Positions 51,574 through 60,647 of a stretch of 64,000 nt of DNA are shown piece by piece. This DNA is from Paenibacillus sp. FJAT-29882 (GTDB taxonomy: Bacteria; Bacillota; Bacilli; Bacillales; DSM-1321): positions 1,681,806 through 1,745,805 of the forward strand of contig NZ_LMVB01000001.1 in assembly GCF_001510645.1 (NCBI RefSeq). Reading direction: 5' to 3'. Position 1 is the first letter of the stretch; each line of letters begins with the position of its first letter. The position numbers and the translations under genes were made by a program. The notes beneath the pieces were generated by a model. The model had not been told where the DNA came from. It worked only from the letters and a program-made list of their open reading frames with translations, and ran no database searches.

Positions 51574-54150
51574 TCAACGATTATTGGATCGAAATGTTCT
51601 TCTATGCCCACTACGGTAACAAGCTTCACAAATAGGAAAGCGTGAATCATCCGGCAGCTTTTTCCCGCATCGCTTGCATTTTTTCTGATAATTGATCACT
51701 TCATCTTTTAAGTGATCTTGAACACCATCGCTGATTTCTTCACGAACACGTTCCCAATAAACGGCTTCAGTTCCTCTATCCAAACGGTACAAAAATAAAA
51801 GATGAAGGCCAATGGCTTTATAAGAAAGTTCATGTTCCTCCAGATTTCTCGTTTTAATGATTGGTTCAGGAAGTTCTCTTTCTTCTGCAATGGCTTTTAC
51901 TGTGTCTAACCATTGACGAACGAGACCTGATTCTTTTGTTGAAAACGGTAGGTGGAGAAATCCGTATAAATCCATTAAGGAAAAACGTACTTCGATTTCG
52001 GTATCGCAAATCAGTTCATAAAGCTCTCGTTCCTCTGAAAGAGACGCTTTTTGCGTTCCTTTTGGCGGGTCAAACTTCTGCCACATTTCAAAAAATGTTC
52101 CCATATGCCGGTAATATTTCAAAAAGCGTTCAAATACGGCAGTGGTAGGTGCTATCGCAAAAGTCTGAATTGGATCATCTACTTGTTCAAGTAGCCTTTT
52201 CATTATTTTTATGTCAGATGTAAATGCCACTTTTCCTGTATTATAAATTCCTTTTCTTCCCGCTCTACCTGCGATTTGCTTGACTTCCTGGGAAGTCAAC
52301 CTTCTTCTGCGTGTCCCGTCAAATTTTTCAGTCTCTAGGAAAACAATGCGGCGGATCGGCAAGTTTAGCCCCATACCAATGGCATCTGTTGCAACAACAA
52401 CGGATGTTTCACCACGATTAAACAGATCCATTTGTTTTTTCCTAGTTTCTGGCGGCATACTTCCATATATCATACTGACTTTATGTCCACTCCGTTGCAG
52501 CCTGGACGCTGTTTCAAGTACTTGCCTCCTAGAAAAGCAAACAAGGGCATCCCCTTTTTCCGTATTTTTCAGGCTGAACTCTCTAGTTTCTACTTCCAAA
52601 GGGATTTCTCGGCTGTATTCGTGTAATTCAATATCTGCCTCCTCTAGAAGATCGATAAGCATCATTTTGATATTCTGACTCCCGATAACGTGAACCTCTT
52701 TTGCATTCGCCTTCGTGATGGCTCTATACCAAGAGAAACCACGGTCTTTATCAGCAATCATTTGCGCTTCATCAATGACGACCACATCATAATAATCCTT
52801 CTCATGAAACATTTCGACCGTTGAGGAAATGTGGTTTGCTTCTTCCACAAGCTTTTCTTCCTCACCAGTCTTTAATGAACAACGAACACCGTCTGCATTT
52901 AGCTTTTCATAAACTTCAAGTGCAAGAAGTCTGAGCGGAGCAAGATACAGACCACTTTTAGCTTTTTTCATTTTTTGCAGTGCCTGGTGAGTCTTTCCTG
53001 TATTTGTCTCACCAATATGTAATACATATTTTTTACTTTGACCTAAGGATGGAGTATAAGCTTTACCAAAAATATCATCAATAATCCGTTCCTCTTCTTC
53101 TTTTCTTCGTGCTTGTTCCGCAATTTCTTCGGCTATTTTTCGCTCCCTTGCCGTCTCATCCTTTTCAAAAATTTCCTGATGCAATACTTTGTCAAAAGGA
53201 ATTTCTGCAAGTTTTAGCAGATCAGCCAAATATTCTTCTTGAAGTTCATCAAAACAAGCTTCCGACAAATCAGCCCATTCATCACGCAGCAACCCTTTAA
53301 GAGTTCCAGCGGTCAATTTTTCTCCATAAGTTTTTGAAAAATCCTTAATTAGCTTGTCTGGTAAATGTTCCATTGCTTGTTTAGGTGCAATGTCTGAAAT
53401 GAATTCCAAAACCACTTTTTCGTAGCGATAGTAATACGTTTCATATTCAAATTCACTTCTCCCCCAAATAAATAGGGAATGAATATCACCTGTCAGTTCT
53501 TCAAAAAAATCGGTTGCCATTACATACGCTGCTTTGTCAAATGATCCATGTTCAACCAATCGTTCTTCAAGTAGATAAGGCTCGGTATAATGGTACTTCG
53601 GTTTATTTTGAAGATCATCTGCTAAAACTCCAGCAATATGATGACGAACATGCAAATATAAAATCAGTGTATTCTCTTCAAAAAATTGACGAACTGTTTC
53701 TTGAAGCTCGACTCTTACTTTCCACCGCTCTTCAGCTTGTTTTTGTTCTTCCTGTCTTTTAAAGTAGGTTTCCCTTGCTTTTCTATATCTTAGCTCCCAG
53801 TCTTGCTGATTTTGAGAGAAAGTTTGTTTGATCCAAGGAATTACATCGAATGGTAGAATATTTCGCAACTCGTTACGAAATATATTGTTGATCAACTTAT
53901 GGGCTACTCCTTCGGTCTCATAGCCCTTATCTTTCAAAAATGCCTTCTTTTCTTTTCTTGGCACATCATTTGAAGCTTTATTCAACCAGACGTTTATCCA
54001 GATTTGTTCGATATAGTTCAGTCTGTCAGTTATGTATGTCTCATAAGCAGGAAGCATTTCTTGCACTTCTAAATAGCGTTCAATATCTTGAACAACTTTT
54101 TGTTTCGTATGCTCGACTGCAATCGGGTATATCTCTTCTAATTTTCCCAT
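51574..54150 (-). CDS. SUV3-like superfamily 2 RNA/DNA helicase with C-terminal zinc ribbon
   Basis: 858 aa. The N-terminal ~360 residues are a helical extension rich in Glu, Lys and Arg. The helicase core follows: Walker A in GETNTGKTHQAL (about 378-390), DEAQ in motif II (about 460), motif III VHVIGSQ, and the motif V-VI region ATDAIGMGLNLPI and QIAGRAGRKG. The DEAQ box and the linked QIAGRAGR are those of mitochondrial SUV3-type helicases. The C-terminus has a four-Cys zinc ribbon, C-x2-C and C-x2-C (KRCGKKLP, CEACYRSG). It probably unwinds RNA in degradation or repair. Confidence 0.88.
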   Translation of the reverse strand: MGKLEEIYPIAVEHTKQKVVQDIERYLEVQEMLPAYETYITDRLNYIEQIWINVWLNKASNDVPRKEKKAFLKDKGYETEGVAHKLINNIFRNELRNILPFDVIPWIKQTFSQNQQDWELRYRKARETYFKRQEEQKQAEERWKVRVELQETVRQFFEENTLILYLHVRHHIAGVLADDLQNKPKYHYTEPYLLEERLVEHGSFDKAAYVMATDFFEELTGDIHSLFIWGRSEFEYETYYYRYEKVVLEFISDIAPKQAMEHLPDKLIKDFSKTYGEKLTAGTLKGLLRDEWADLSEACFDELQEEYLADLLKLAEIPFDKVLHQEIFEKDETARERKIAEEIAEQARRKEEEERIIDDIFGKAYTPSLGQSKKYVLHIGETNTGKTHQALQKMKKAKSGLYLAPLRLLALEVYEKLNADGVRCSLKTGEEEKLVEEANHISSTVEMFHEKDYYDVVVIDEAQMIADKDRGFSWYRAITKANAKEVHVIGSQNIKMMLIDLLEEADIELHEYSREIPLEVETREFSLKNTEKGDALVCFSRRQVLETASRLQRSGHKVSMIYGSMPPETRKKQMDLFNRGETSVVVATDAIGMGLNLPIRRIVFLETEKFDGTRRRRLTSQEVKQIAGRAGRKGIYNTGKVAFTSDIKIMKRLLEQVDDPIQTFAIAPTTAVFERFLKYYRHMGTFFEMWQKFDPPKGTQKASLSEERELYELICDTEIEVRFSLMDLYGFLHLPFSTKESGLVRQWLDTVKAIAEERELPEPIIKTRNLEEHELSYKAIGLHLLFLYRLDRGTEAVYWERVREEISDGVQDHLKDEVINYQKKCKRCGKKLPDDSRFPICEACYRSGHRRTFRSNNR

Positions 54151-54645
54151 GTTGAACCCCTTTTATAGTTTACAGTATGTTGTTGTCTTCTATTTTACAT
54201 TGTTTTATATTAATAATCTCCACAATAGACCTTTTATCCAAGTATTGTGGATATTTAGCAGTGAATGAACTTTATCTTATTATAAATCATATTTTTCCTA
54301 TAATGCTCGATATTAAAGATAATTGGTATTGTTGACCTTAAAGGCTGGTTTTTATGATGGTAAGTGTTAATAAAGTTCTGAAATTCTTCTGGAGATGAAT
54401 TAATAAAGAAGAAGGTAATGTAATAGTCTTTAGAATTCGAAAATAGGGGCAAATTCGATTTCGATATTATTAATAAACGATTTGTTTTAATAACTAAGTG
54501 CCCCTTTATAGACTAATACTTTGATCTAAACGATATTATGGTTATATTTTTTAGTAAGGTGAAAAGTTTATATCAAAAAATATACAACTGTTAAGTGTAG
54601 TATTGTGGATCTACGTCAATATTTTGGACACTAAAAAGTTAAGTT
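54151..54645. other. Gene-free stretch
   Basis: About 495 AT-rich nucleotides. A minus-strand phrase (FINSSPEEFQNFINTYHHKN, near 54330-54410) looks coding-like but has no start and no family. Otherwise nothing. Confidence 0.35.
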
Positions 54646-54879
54646 TTAAGCAATTTTTCTAGGTTCTTCTTCAATCGGAGGAAATAAAGAAGCAATAATG
54701 TACATATAACTCCAAACTCCTTTTTGGTCTTTTTGAAGTTCGATTTATCCTGTTACTAACACATTAGCACCTAAGAACAACATCATATATGCTATAAACT
54801 CAAGGTTTTTAGTAATTAGACGATAACCAGATAACGCCAAAACAATTACCGATAAGAAAATTCTCAATATTCCCAACAT
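54646..54879 (-). pseudogene. DUF3953-like membrane protein with one in-frame stop
   Basis: The minus-strand frame from ATG 54879 encodes LRIFLSVIVLALSGYRLI and LEFIAYMMLFLGANVLVTG, then an in-frame TAA at about 54748, and goes on as IELQKDQKGVWSYMYIIASLF to TAA 54646. Two or three membrane spans are expected. A single nonsense change makes it a very recent pseudogene (or a sequencing error). GGAG lies before the start. Confidence 0.65.
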
Positions 54880-54930
54880 ACTTTTCTCCCTTCTTTAAGT
54901 TTATAAGAGAAAAGATGCTGTAGCGGACTT

Positions 54931-54968
54931 TCTTTACTGAACTAACGCACCCCAATAGTACAATAAAA
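54931..54968 (-). repeat. Intergenic palindromic repeat, D type
   Basis: ACTGAACTAACGCACCCCAA then TAGTACAATAAAA. It begins 8 nt after the GrpB stop and has the D-type GCACCC core. Confidence 0.6.
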
Positions 54969-54976
54969 ATGTATGC

Positions 54977-55483
54977 TTATTCTATTTCTTGTTTTAATAC
55001 ATTCTGGATAAAACGAGATTTTGCCTCAGTGTAAGACACTCTATCAAAACGATATTTTTCTGCTAAATCAACTTTTAATTGGTGATATTCTTTTAGTGTA
55101 TCTGGGTTACTTCTTAAAAAATTTCTAAAAAAAATTTGATTATTCCAGTGTTCACTTTGAAACGTATAAAAATGTAAATGATGGGTTCCAGCTCTCCATT
55201 TTCCTTTTCTAAAGAACCGTCTTTCAAGAAATTCTTTATGATAAACAAATTCATATCCTATTTGTTTTAGTGGCTCAATAAAATCGTCTACCATCTCTAA
55301 ATGATTTACCCCAACTGCAATATCTAAAATAGGTTTAGCTCCTAACCCATCAATCGACGTACTTCCTATATGTTCAATTGATATTACTTTGTCAGCCATA
55401 ACTTTTTTTAATTTACCTTTCTCTACTTCAAATTCTTTGGACCAATTTGGATTATAATTCTCAATGGTAATTTCCTTATCCAT
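54977..55483 (-). CDS. GrpB family protein (UPF0157 nucleotidyltransferase-fold)
   Basis: 168 aa from ATG 55483 (AGGAGGA just upstream), rather than the longer frame from 55531 which runs through the repeat. Signature phrases are YNPNWSKEFEVEKGKL, SIEHIGSTSIDGLGAKPILDIAV (in part, the GrpB nucleotidyltransferase core) and HHLHFYTFQSEHWNNQIFFRNF. The family is often fused to dephospho-CoA kinase or GNAT domains; its reaction is not known. The gene is bracketed by U and D repeats. Confidence 0.88.
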   Translation of the reverse strand: MDKEITIENYNPNWSKEFEVEKGKLKKVMADKVISIEHIGSTSIDGLGAKPILDIAVGVNHLEMVDDFIEPLKQIGYEFVYHKEFLERRFFRKGKWRAGTHHLHFYTFQSEHWNNQIFFRNFLRSNPDTLKEYHQLKVDLAEKYRFDRVSYTEAKSRFIQNVLKQEIE

Positions 55484-55526
55484 TCTCTTCCTCCTAACGC
55501 AATTAGAATACTCTGTACCTTCTTCT

Positions 55527-55558
55527 TTCACTAAACTGCCCCGTTAGCACAATAAGAA
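55527..55558 (-). repeat. Intergenic palindromic repeat, U type
   Basis: CACTAAACTGCCCCGTTAGC then ACAATAAG. The U-type TGCCCC core lies 43 nt upstream of the GrpB start. Confidence 0.65.
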
Positions 55559-55855
55559 AAATGCCTTGCTTCCCTTATTGTGGATTTAAAATAAAGTTCG
55601 ACCGTTTTGAAAAAAGTTTAACCGTTTTATATAGGATTTTTCTTATTAAGCAATCGTCCTATTGTGGAGTAAACACCTTATTAGTTCTTATGCTAATTTT
55701 TTAAGGGTTGTAAGAAATGATACTTGAGTTAACAGACAAGTTAGTTGAGATTGGTTATAGTCATCAAAAGATATTTGAAATATACGTTTTTTGAGAACTA
55801 AGAAACAAACCTCTCTAAATCCCTCTTAATTAAGGAATTTCATGAGAGGTTTGTT
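55559..55855. other. Gene-free stretch between GrpB and Rrf2 genes
   Basis: About 300 nt. An inverted repeat AAACCTCTC (about 55807) and GAGAGGTTT (about 55846) forms the terminator of the Rrf2 gene on the minus strand. Otherwise nothing. Confidence 0.45.
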
Positions 55856-56347
55856 TTATATGCTACTTTTTGAAAAATATTTTCGAGTATCTTCACGTAT
55901 TTGTTTGGGCAAGGCACGATCAAGCTCTTCATTTAACCATGAGAGTGTTTGGCTACGTAAATAATCACGCATTTTTTCTTCCGCAGAGAGCATAACTAAA
56001 TTGATGGTACAAGAGGAGGGAGCTGAACAGCAGTTTTCTCTATACAAATAACCATTATCTTTAATATTTTTACATTGAAAAATAGGTTTAGGACCTTCAA
56101 CTGCTTCAACTACATCCCAAAAGGAAATATCTTCTGGGGACTTAGATAACCTATATCCTCCCTTTACACCAGGGACAGAACTTACAATGCCAGCCTTAGA
56201 TAATTTACCGAAAACTTTTGAAAGAAATGTTTCAGAAAGTCCTTGAAATTCTGCTAAATCCTTTATCCCAACACTTTCATTGGTAGGAACATCTATTAAA
56301 TAAACCAGACAATGTAAAGCATATTCAACGCCGACACTATATTGCAT
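55856..56347 (-). CDS. Rrf2-family transcriptional regulator
   Basis: 163 aa. The N-terminal winged helix is typical: YSVGVEYALHCLVYL, GIKDLAEFQGLSETFLSKVF (recognition region) and GIVSSVPGVKGGYRLSK (wing). Four Cys (92, 106, 107 and 113, in FQCKN and ENCCSAPSSC) lie where Rrf2 proteins bind an iron-sulfur cluster or sense redox state. It is divergent from an azoreductase gene and most likely controls it in response to quinones, azo compounds or oxidants. Confidence 0.9.
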   Translation of the reverse strand: MQYSVGVEYALHCLVYLIDVPTNESVGIKDLAEFQGLSETFLSKVFGKLSKAGIVSSVPGVKGGYRLSKSPEDISFWDVVEAVEGPKPIFQCKNIKDNGYLYRENCCSAPSSCTINLVMLSAEEKMRDYLRSQTLSWLNEELDRALPKQIREDTRKYFSKSSI

Positions 56348-56441
56348 ATAAACTCACCTACTTTTGCTTAAAGATTATACCTTAAAAATATTTAGGGTTC
56401 GAGTCAAATAAAAGAAATCCCTTTTGGGAAATTTTATTCAT

Positions 56442-56470
56442 TTGACAAAAATAATTATAACATATATTAT
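56442..56470 (+). promoter_or_regulatory. Promoter of the azoreductase gene
   Basis: TTGACA (56442-56447), 17 nt, then TATTAT (56465-56470), close to SigA consensus. TCCCTTTTGGGA (about 56418) just upstream is a small dyad, and TTAATCGTCGATTAAG (about 56478-56493) just downstream is a dyad that could be the Rrf2 operator. Confidence 0.7.
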
Positions 56471-56541
56471 GGATTGTGTTAATCGTCGATTAAGTTAGTC
56501 CTTAATTGTTGTCTTGAATTCATTTTAAAGGAGAAATACAA

Positions 56542-57198
56542 ATGAACAAAACACTTATAATTAACGCACATCCAAAAATAGATGATAATTCTTCAGTTAG
56601 CTTGCAAGTTTTTAACCACTTTTTGAATGCTTATAAAGAATTAATTCCTAATAGCGAAGAATTTGAACAGATTAACCTGTACAGTGATGCAGTACCTATG
56701 ATAGATAAAACGGTTTTAAGTGCATGGGAAAAACAAGGAAAAGGGCAAGAACTAACTAGCCAAGAACAAAAAATAACGGAGCGTATGTCGAAGATTTTAA
56801 ATCAATTTAAAAGTGCAGATACCTATGTCATCATTTTACCTTTGCATAATTTTAATATTCCATCAAAATTAAAAGATTATATGGATAATATCTTAATCGC
56901 ACGTGAAACTTTTAAATATACTGAAAATGGTTCAGTGGGATTGCTTAAAGACGGACGAAGAATGCTTATCATACAAGCAAGTGGATCAATCTATACACAT
57001 GATGACTGGTATACAGAAGTTGATTACTCTCAAAAATATCTGAAGTCAATGTTCAATTTCATTGGTATTGAAGATTACCAAGTCATTCGGGCGCAAGGAA
57101 CTGCTTTGCTGGAGCCGAATGAAGTATTAGAAAAAGCATATAAAGAAGCTGAAGAAGCTGCTTCAAGATTAGCAGCTAAAGAAAAAATACTAATTTAA
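56542..57198 (+). CDS. FMN-dependent NADH-azoreductase
   Basis: 218 aa flavodoxin-fold quinone/azo reductase. LIINAHPKIDDNSSVSLQVF (about 5-24) is the FMN phosphate loop, PLHNFNIPSKLKDYMD (about 99-114) the isoalloxazine and dimer region, and IIQASGSIYT follows. It reduces azo bonds and quinones with NADH as a dimer. The ATG follows AAAGGAG. It is divergent from the Rrf2 gene, its likely regulator. Confidence 0.9.
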   Translation: MNKTLIINAHPKIDDNSSVSLQVFNHFLNAYKELIPNSEEFEQINLYSDAVPMIDKTVLSAWEKQGKGQELTSQEQKITERMSKILNQFKSADTYVIILPLHNFNIPSKLKDYMDNILIARETFKYTENGSVGLLKDGRRMLIIQASGSIYTHDDWYTEVDYSQKYLKSMFNFIGIEDYQVIRAQGTALLEPNEVLEKAYKEAEEAASRLAAKEKILI

Positions 57199-57417
57199 AG
57201 GAAAGAAAATTATTGTTGCAGATATTGATCTGCAATAATAGGCGAGGTTGTTGGGCAACACAGTTAGAAAATGATCAAACTTTTTTATAAATGAATGATT
57301 CAATTGAATATATTAAAAGCGTGTTTTGATCGATCTTTTTCAAAACACGCTTTTTCTTTTTGTTCATTTATCAAGGTTATTAGGTATCAATTTGATCAAA
57401 CATTATTCCAAAGCAAC
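57199..57417. other. Intergenic region with terminator-like hairpin
   Basis: AAAAGCGTGTTTTGATCG (about 57312) and AAAACACGCTTTTTCTTTTT form a stem with a T-run, the terminator of the azoreductase gene. A smaller dyad TTGCAGATATTGATCTGCAA lies at about 57213. Confidence 0.7.
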
Positions 57418-57452
57418 ACTTATTGAAGCAAAACACAGGTAGTTAAATAACT
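57418..57452 (-). repeat. Degenerate intergenic repeat, D position
   Basis: CTTATTGAAGCAAAACACAG then GTAGTTAAATAAC. It is a weak member of the family at the stop codon of the next gene. Confidence 0.4.
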
Positions 57453-57877
57453 TATATCTGTTCTTGATAAATATTTAATCGTAAAGGTTCTAATTTTAAT
57501 GCTATTTTAAACTCTTCAAGATTTTCGACCAAATGATAAAAATCATCCACATCCCCATCAGTATCAAAATACCATTCCGACGCTTCCAAGCTTCTAAGTT
57601 CATTAGTTGGGGTAAAGACAAATTCACAATGGAGTTGTTCCATCCCAGAATATTCGTCATCTTCATAGACAGTAAATTGTCTAACGAAATCAAAATAAAA
57701 TAATTCTTCTCCTGTAAAATCGTATACTCCACATTGGAAGAGTAAAGCTATTTCCTCTTCTCCTTCAACTGGTTGTCTTCCAAACGATATAAATTCATTC
57801 CAAACATTTGCTATATTAGTTGTATGTTCACCAATCTTCTCTTTGAGGAAACCTTCAGCATTTTGGACAGTAATCAT
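57452..57877 (-). CDS. Hypothetical acidic protein, immunity-like
   Basis: 141 aa, strongly acidic (Asp/Glu over 20%), soluble, with alternating strands (IALLFQCGVYDFTGEELFYF and EFVFTPTNELRSLEASEWYF). The style, small and acidic among similar single genes, is that of polymorphic-toxin immunity proteins, but that is inference. ATG 57877 follows GGAGAGA. It is bracketed by a U repeat and a degenerate D repeat. Confidence 0.7.
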   Translation of the reverse strand: MITVQNAEGFLKEKIGEHTTNIANVWNEFISFGRQPVEGEEEIALLFQCGVYDFTGEELFYFDFVRQFTVYEDDEYSGMEQLHCEFVFTPTNELRSLEASEWYFDTDGDVDDFYHLVENLEEFKIALKLEPLRLNIYQEQI

Positions 57878-57930
57878 ATCGTCTCTCCTTTAATCAACTT
57901 AGTTTATTGTCCCTTATTATACCAAATTCC

Positions 57931-57967
57931 CCTTCAACTAACCTGCCCCTATAGTTGAACAAGAAAA
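57931..57967 (-). repeat. Intergenic palindromic repeat, U type
   Basis: CCTTCAACTAACCTGCCCCT then ATAGTTGAACAAG. A well-paired palindrome with the U-type TGCCCC core, 53 nt upstream of the 141-aa gene. Confidence 0.7.
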
Positions 57968-58095
57968 GAGCTGCCTTAGCACCCCTCATTCTTTAACTCT
58001 TATACCCGTTAGATTAATAAGCAAATGTGATTCCGCAATGACTCCTCTTTTTTAATATTGGCGTCCCGCTCGTTTTGCAGTTACTTTATGTTTTT

Positions 58096-58275
58096 CTAAC
58101 TACTTTTTGGCTTTCCTTTTCTATTCAAAAGATAAAAAGAAGTACCAGCTATAAATACCCCCGTACTAAGCCACAATGTTATCCCATTCCACTCATTGTT
58201 AAATAATGTGATATTGGCAAGGTTGATAAGGTGTATCAAAACAAAAAGTATGTATAGTCCAGTTATAGCTTTCAT
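58096..58275 (-). CDS. Small membrane protein
   Basis: 59 aa from ATG 58275, chosen since AGGGGGG stands just before it, with MNRG at 58293 as the less likely start. Two hydrophobic segments (ITGLYILFVLIHLINLA and ITLWLSTGVFIAGTSFYLL) would span the membrane as a hairpin. The tail is basic (NRKGKPKSS). A U repeat lies 81 nt upstream. Function unknown. Confidence 0.65.
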   Translation of the reverse strand: MKAITGLYILFVLIHLINLANITLFNNEWNGITLWLSTGVFIAGTSFYLLNRKGKPKSS

Positions 58276-58356
58276 TATTTCCCCCCTATTCATCTAATTA
58301 AAAATGTAAATTAGCAGCATCTTACCTATTCTAAATTTAGCTTCAAGAATCCTTTA

Positions 58357-58390
58357 TGTTTAACTAAACTGCTTCTTTAGTTGGATATAG
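58357..58390 (-). repeat. Intergenic palindromic repeat, U type
   Basis: TTTAACTAAACTGCTTCTTT then AGTTGGATATAG, 81 nt upstream of the small membrane protein. Confidence 0.5.
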
Positions 58391-58433
58391 GAAATTCCCC
58401 CAATTGTATAATATTAGTTATTTCTATACATTG

Positions 58434-58463
58434 AGAAGATCACCAAAAAGGGTCTTCTTCTTG
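58434..58463. terminator. Linker hairpin
   Basis: AGAAGATCACC-AAAAAG-GGTCTTCTT, a hairpin in the linker between repeat copies, like those at 61450, 63190 and 63837. Confidence 0.5.
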
Positions 58464-58550
58464 AACCGATGTCACCCATTAGCTTAATAATCTAGATTAA
58501 AAAACTCCTCTTATTTTATTTCAAGAAGAATTTACATAATAATGAATTTT
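58462..58550 (-). repeat. Palindromic repeat plus shared linker, copy 1
   Basis: CACCCATTAGCTTAATAATC is followed by AGATTAAAAAACTCCTCTTA and TTTTATTTCAAGAAGAATTT. The last ~55 bases are nearly identical to 63114-63170. The palindrome is too eroded to call U or D, although its linker is that of a U copy. Confidence 0.6.
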
Positions 58551-58777
58551 AGGAAGTATTTTTGTTTGTATTGTAGTAATGATTATAAGAGGTTAGTATG
58601 AAAACGTATTAACTAGAAGTATTATGGTACCTATAAAGGTTGATAGGGCTTGATAAAGACTAATGGGATATCGTTCAAACCTTATATATTAAGGGGTTAA
58701 AATCACCAAAATTGTTTTGTAAGGTAATAATACCTAATCTTTAATGATCTTAATTGTTGCCTTTAAAAGAAATAAAA
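58551..58777. other. Gene-free stretch
   Basis: About 225 AT-rich nucleotides with no ORF. By position it could be the site of a lost unit. Confidence 0.35.
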
Positions 58778-58813
58778 AGAACCGATTCTCTTTTCACACT
58801 TGAGAATCGGTTG
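58778..58813. terminator. Terminator of the 44-aa gene
   Basis: AACCGATTCTC and GAGAATCGGTT form a perfect 11-bp stem around 11 nt. Read on the minus strand it is followed by TCTTTTTATTTC, 15 nt after the stop of the 44-aa ORF. Confidence 0.75.
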
Positions 58814-58827
58814 CTGGATCACTTTGA

Positions 58828-58962
58828 TTAAATTGACAAGATAAATTCATTATAACCATCCTTATTTTGTCCTTTTATATTCTTCATAAAATAAGCGTAT
58901 TCTGGCTGAGATTTCCCGTGTAATTCTGCTGCTTCAACTACTAACTTTATAAATTTTTTCAT
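58828..58962 (-). CDS. Small soluble protein, 44 aa
   Basis: ATG 58962 follows AAGGGGAT at suitable spacing. The product (MKKFIKLVVEAAELHGKSQ, then EYAYFMKNIKG) is a basic, helical peptide with no membrane segment. A good ribosome binding site and a perfect terminator right after it support a real gene. Family unknown. Confidence 0.55.
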   Translation of the reverse strand: MKKFIKLVVEAAELHGKSQPEYAYFMKNIKGQNKDGYNEFILSI

Positions 58963-59159
58963 TTAAGATATCCCCTTCCAATATGTTATGTCCTTATTAT
59001 CCAATATTGGATACCTTTTTACAAAACTGATGAAAACGAAAACAACGACAATGTAAGCGAACATTATGTATCCTTTTCTCGTAATTTCGTCGTTTTTCTT
59101 AACTTTAAGTACAATTTTTCACAATGTGCTTCGTTCGTCGTAATTAGGAACAGGTGATA

Positions 59160-59196
59160 GTATCTTAAAGTATGGCACCCATTCGTTTAAGATAAT
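59160..59196 (-). repeat. Intergenic palindromic repeat, D type
   Basis: TATCTTAAAGTATGGCACCC then ATTCGTTTAAGATA, a good palindrome with the D-type GGCACCC core. It starts 6 nt after the stop of the OLD-nuclease remnant. Confidence 0.65.
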
Positions 59197-59202
59197 TGAA
59201 CC

Positions 59203-59700
59203 TCACTCAATTCTGCCAAATTTCTTCTGTAATCTGTCTTTACACTCATTCCAAGTAGGAATAGCTTCTGCTTCCCAATTAATTAATTCTAATTTATCTG
59301 CAATATTTCGTGATATTTTCATTGCTTTTAAATGATTACCATTATTTCGAAAGACCTTCATATGTTCCTTGCTTTCCCATACTTCCAACTCTTTATCAGG
59401 TAAAAAATTCAAATGTTATTTTAGCTTCAGATGGGCCCTCGATTTTTGTTAACCATAATGTAGCCGAAATGATGATTTTAGGTGGTGTGTTTCTTAATTC
59501 TTCAAAAGTTGTATTTTTATTAAAACCATCAACTGAAAGACGCTTGCTTTTTTCAGTGTTAAAAAGCAACTTTAAGGCTTTGATAAGAGTTGTTTTTCCT
59601 GCATTATTATGGCCAATAATAACATTTGCACCTTCATGAAACTGAATGGCTATTTCCTTTTTAAATGATCGAAAATTCGTTATTTTTAACTCAGATATGT
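59203..59700 (-). pseudogene. OLD-family ATP-dependent nuclease, decayed
   Basis: On the minus strand SELKITNFRSFKKEIAIQF leads to the Walker A loop IIGHNNAGKTTLIKALKLLF (in part), typical of OLD-family and related ABC-type ATPase nucleases. The expected start codon reads AAG (MYISELKI would need ATG). A frameshift at about 59402 moves coding sense into LPDKELEVWESKEHMKVF, ending at 59203. Family members have 500-700 residues; here about 500 nt remain, with the Toprim domain mostly lost. It may be the remnant of an anti-phage system such as a GajA-like gene, which is inference. Confidence 0.65.
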
Positions 59701-60338
59701 ACTTGCTATCCCCCTGTTATTTTGTAGAGTACTTCTTAAAGCATATAAATCTCAAATAATCTTAATATCTACTACTATATAAATTTCTTACTTTGTGGAA
59801 TATTACTTTACCAATGCATCTTGTCCCTCTTTAAAAATTATAATCCAACAAGTACCTTTGTTAGGGCTATAAGCTGAAAAAGAAACATATAAAGAGAATC
59901 AATATTGAGCTGTTTAGAACATTTTAGAAATACCTCTTTCTAATTAAGATGTAGCTTCATCAATCGGTCATAATTATCACCTTTGTATGTTAAATGATAA
60001 CACTTATTCTTTCTCCTTTTTCTTCAACAATCGTCCAATATACAATTTGGGTAACTGGAGCTCCCCTTTCATCTTGGCTTTGGGTCGCATCCTAATACTT
60101 CCACTTTTGAATAAGCCTATAATGTCTGATTTATATACCGATCTACAATCCATTGCAGCCAATTAAACTTGTCATATAAGCGAAAGGAGTAAAGAGAATA
60201 TTTTCAGACTACATTTCTGATCTTAAGATAAAGGAATAACGCTAAATACAAATATCTCCTATATGAATGTTTTAAATATCTAAAAGGTGACATTGTATTA
60301 TCCTGCCCTGTTACTTGAATATGAAAAATGCTTTACTC
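59701..60338. other. Gene-free stretch with coding debris
   Basis: About 640 nt. A minus-strand reading (RGAPVTQIVYWTIVEEKGER, then ISVII and a stop near 59990) is coding-like and broken upstream by frame changes (KVEVLGCDPKP). The family is not known. No other feature. Confidence 0.35.
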
Positions 60339-60374
60339 CTTATTGAAGTAAAGCACCCCGTTAGTTTAATAAGG
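60339..60374 (-). repeat. Intergenic palindromic repeat, D type
   Basis: CCTTATTGAAGTAAAGCACC then CCGTTAGTTTAATAAGG. The arms CCTTATT and AATAAGG pair. D-type core; starts 12 nt after the next gene's stop. Confidence 0.75.
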
Positions 60375-60386
60375 AATTCTCAATTT

Positions 60387-60611
60387 CTATAAAGAAATTA
60401 TTGGAAGTATAATTAATGATATTCCCAATAATATGAGTAATATTTTTATTATGTACCACGGAAGCAATAAAATAATATCTGCTAAAAAAGGTAGCCCTCC
60501 CACATTTCTCGATTTTTCATGGCGATTTTTGTTATGAAATATACCTACTACTAATAAAAATAATCCAATAATACTTCCAAGAATAGAACCTGATGAAATA
60601 TATTCACTCAA
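60387..60611 (-). CDS. Small membrane protein
   Basis: 74 aa. Two membrane segments, about residues 9-26 (ILGSIIGLFLLVVGIF) and 45-72 (IILLLPWYIIKILLILLGIS), flank a basic loop (HNKNRHEKSR). ATG 60611 follows AAGGAG. It is bracketed by D and, upstream, another repeat copy. Function unknown. Confidence 0.7.
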   Translation of the reverse strand: MSEYISSGSILGSIIGLFLLVVGIFHNKNRHEKSRNVGGLPFLADIILLLPWYIIKILLILLGISLIILPIISL

Positions 60612-60647
60612 TTAATTTTACTCCTTTATTTTATTGAATTTATACTC

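Noticed and set aside
51861..53762. Plus-strand open frames opposite the helicase gene
   Set aside because: They are antisense shadows of a long, well-supported coding region.
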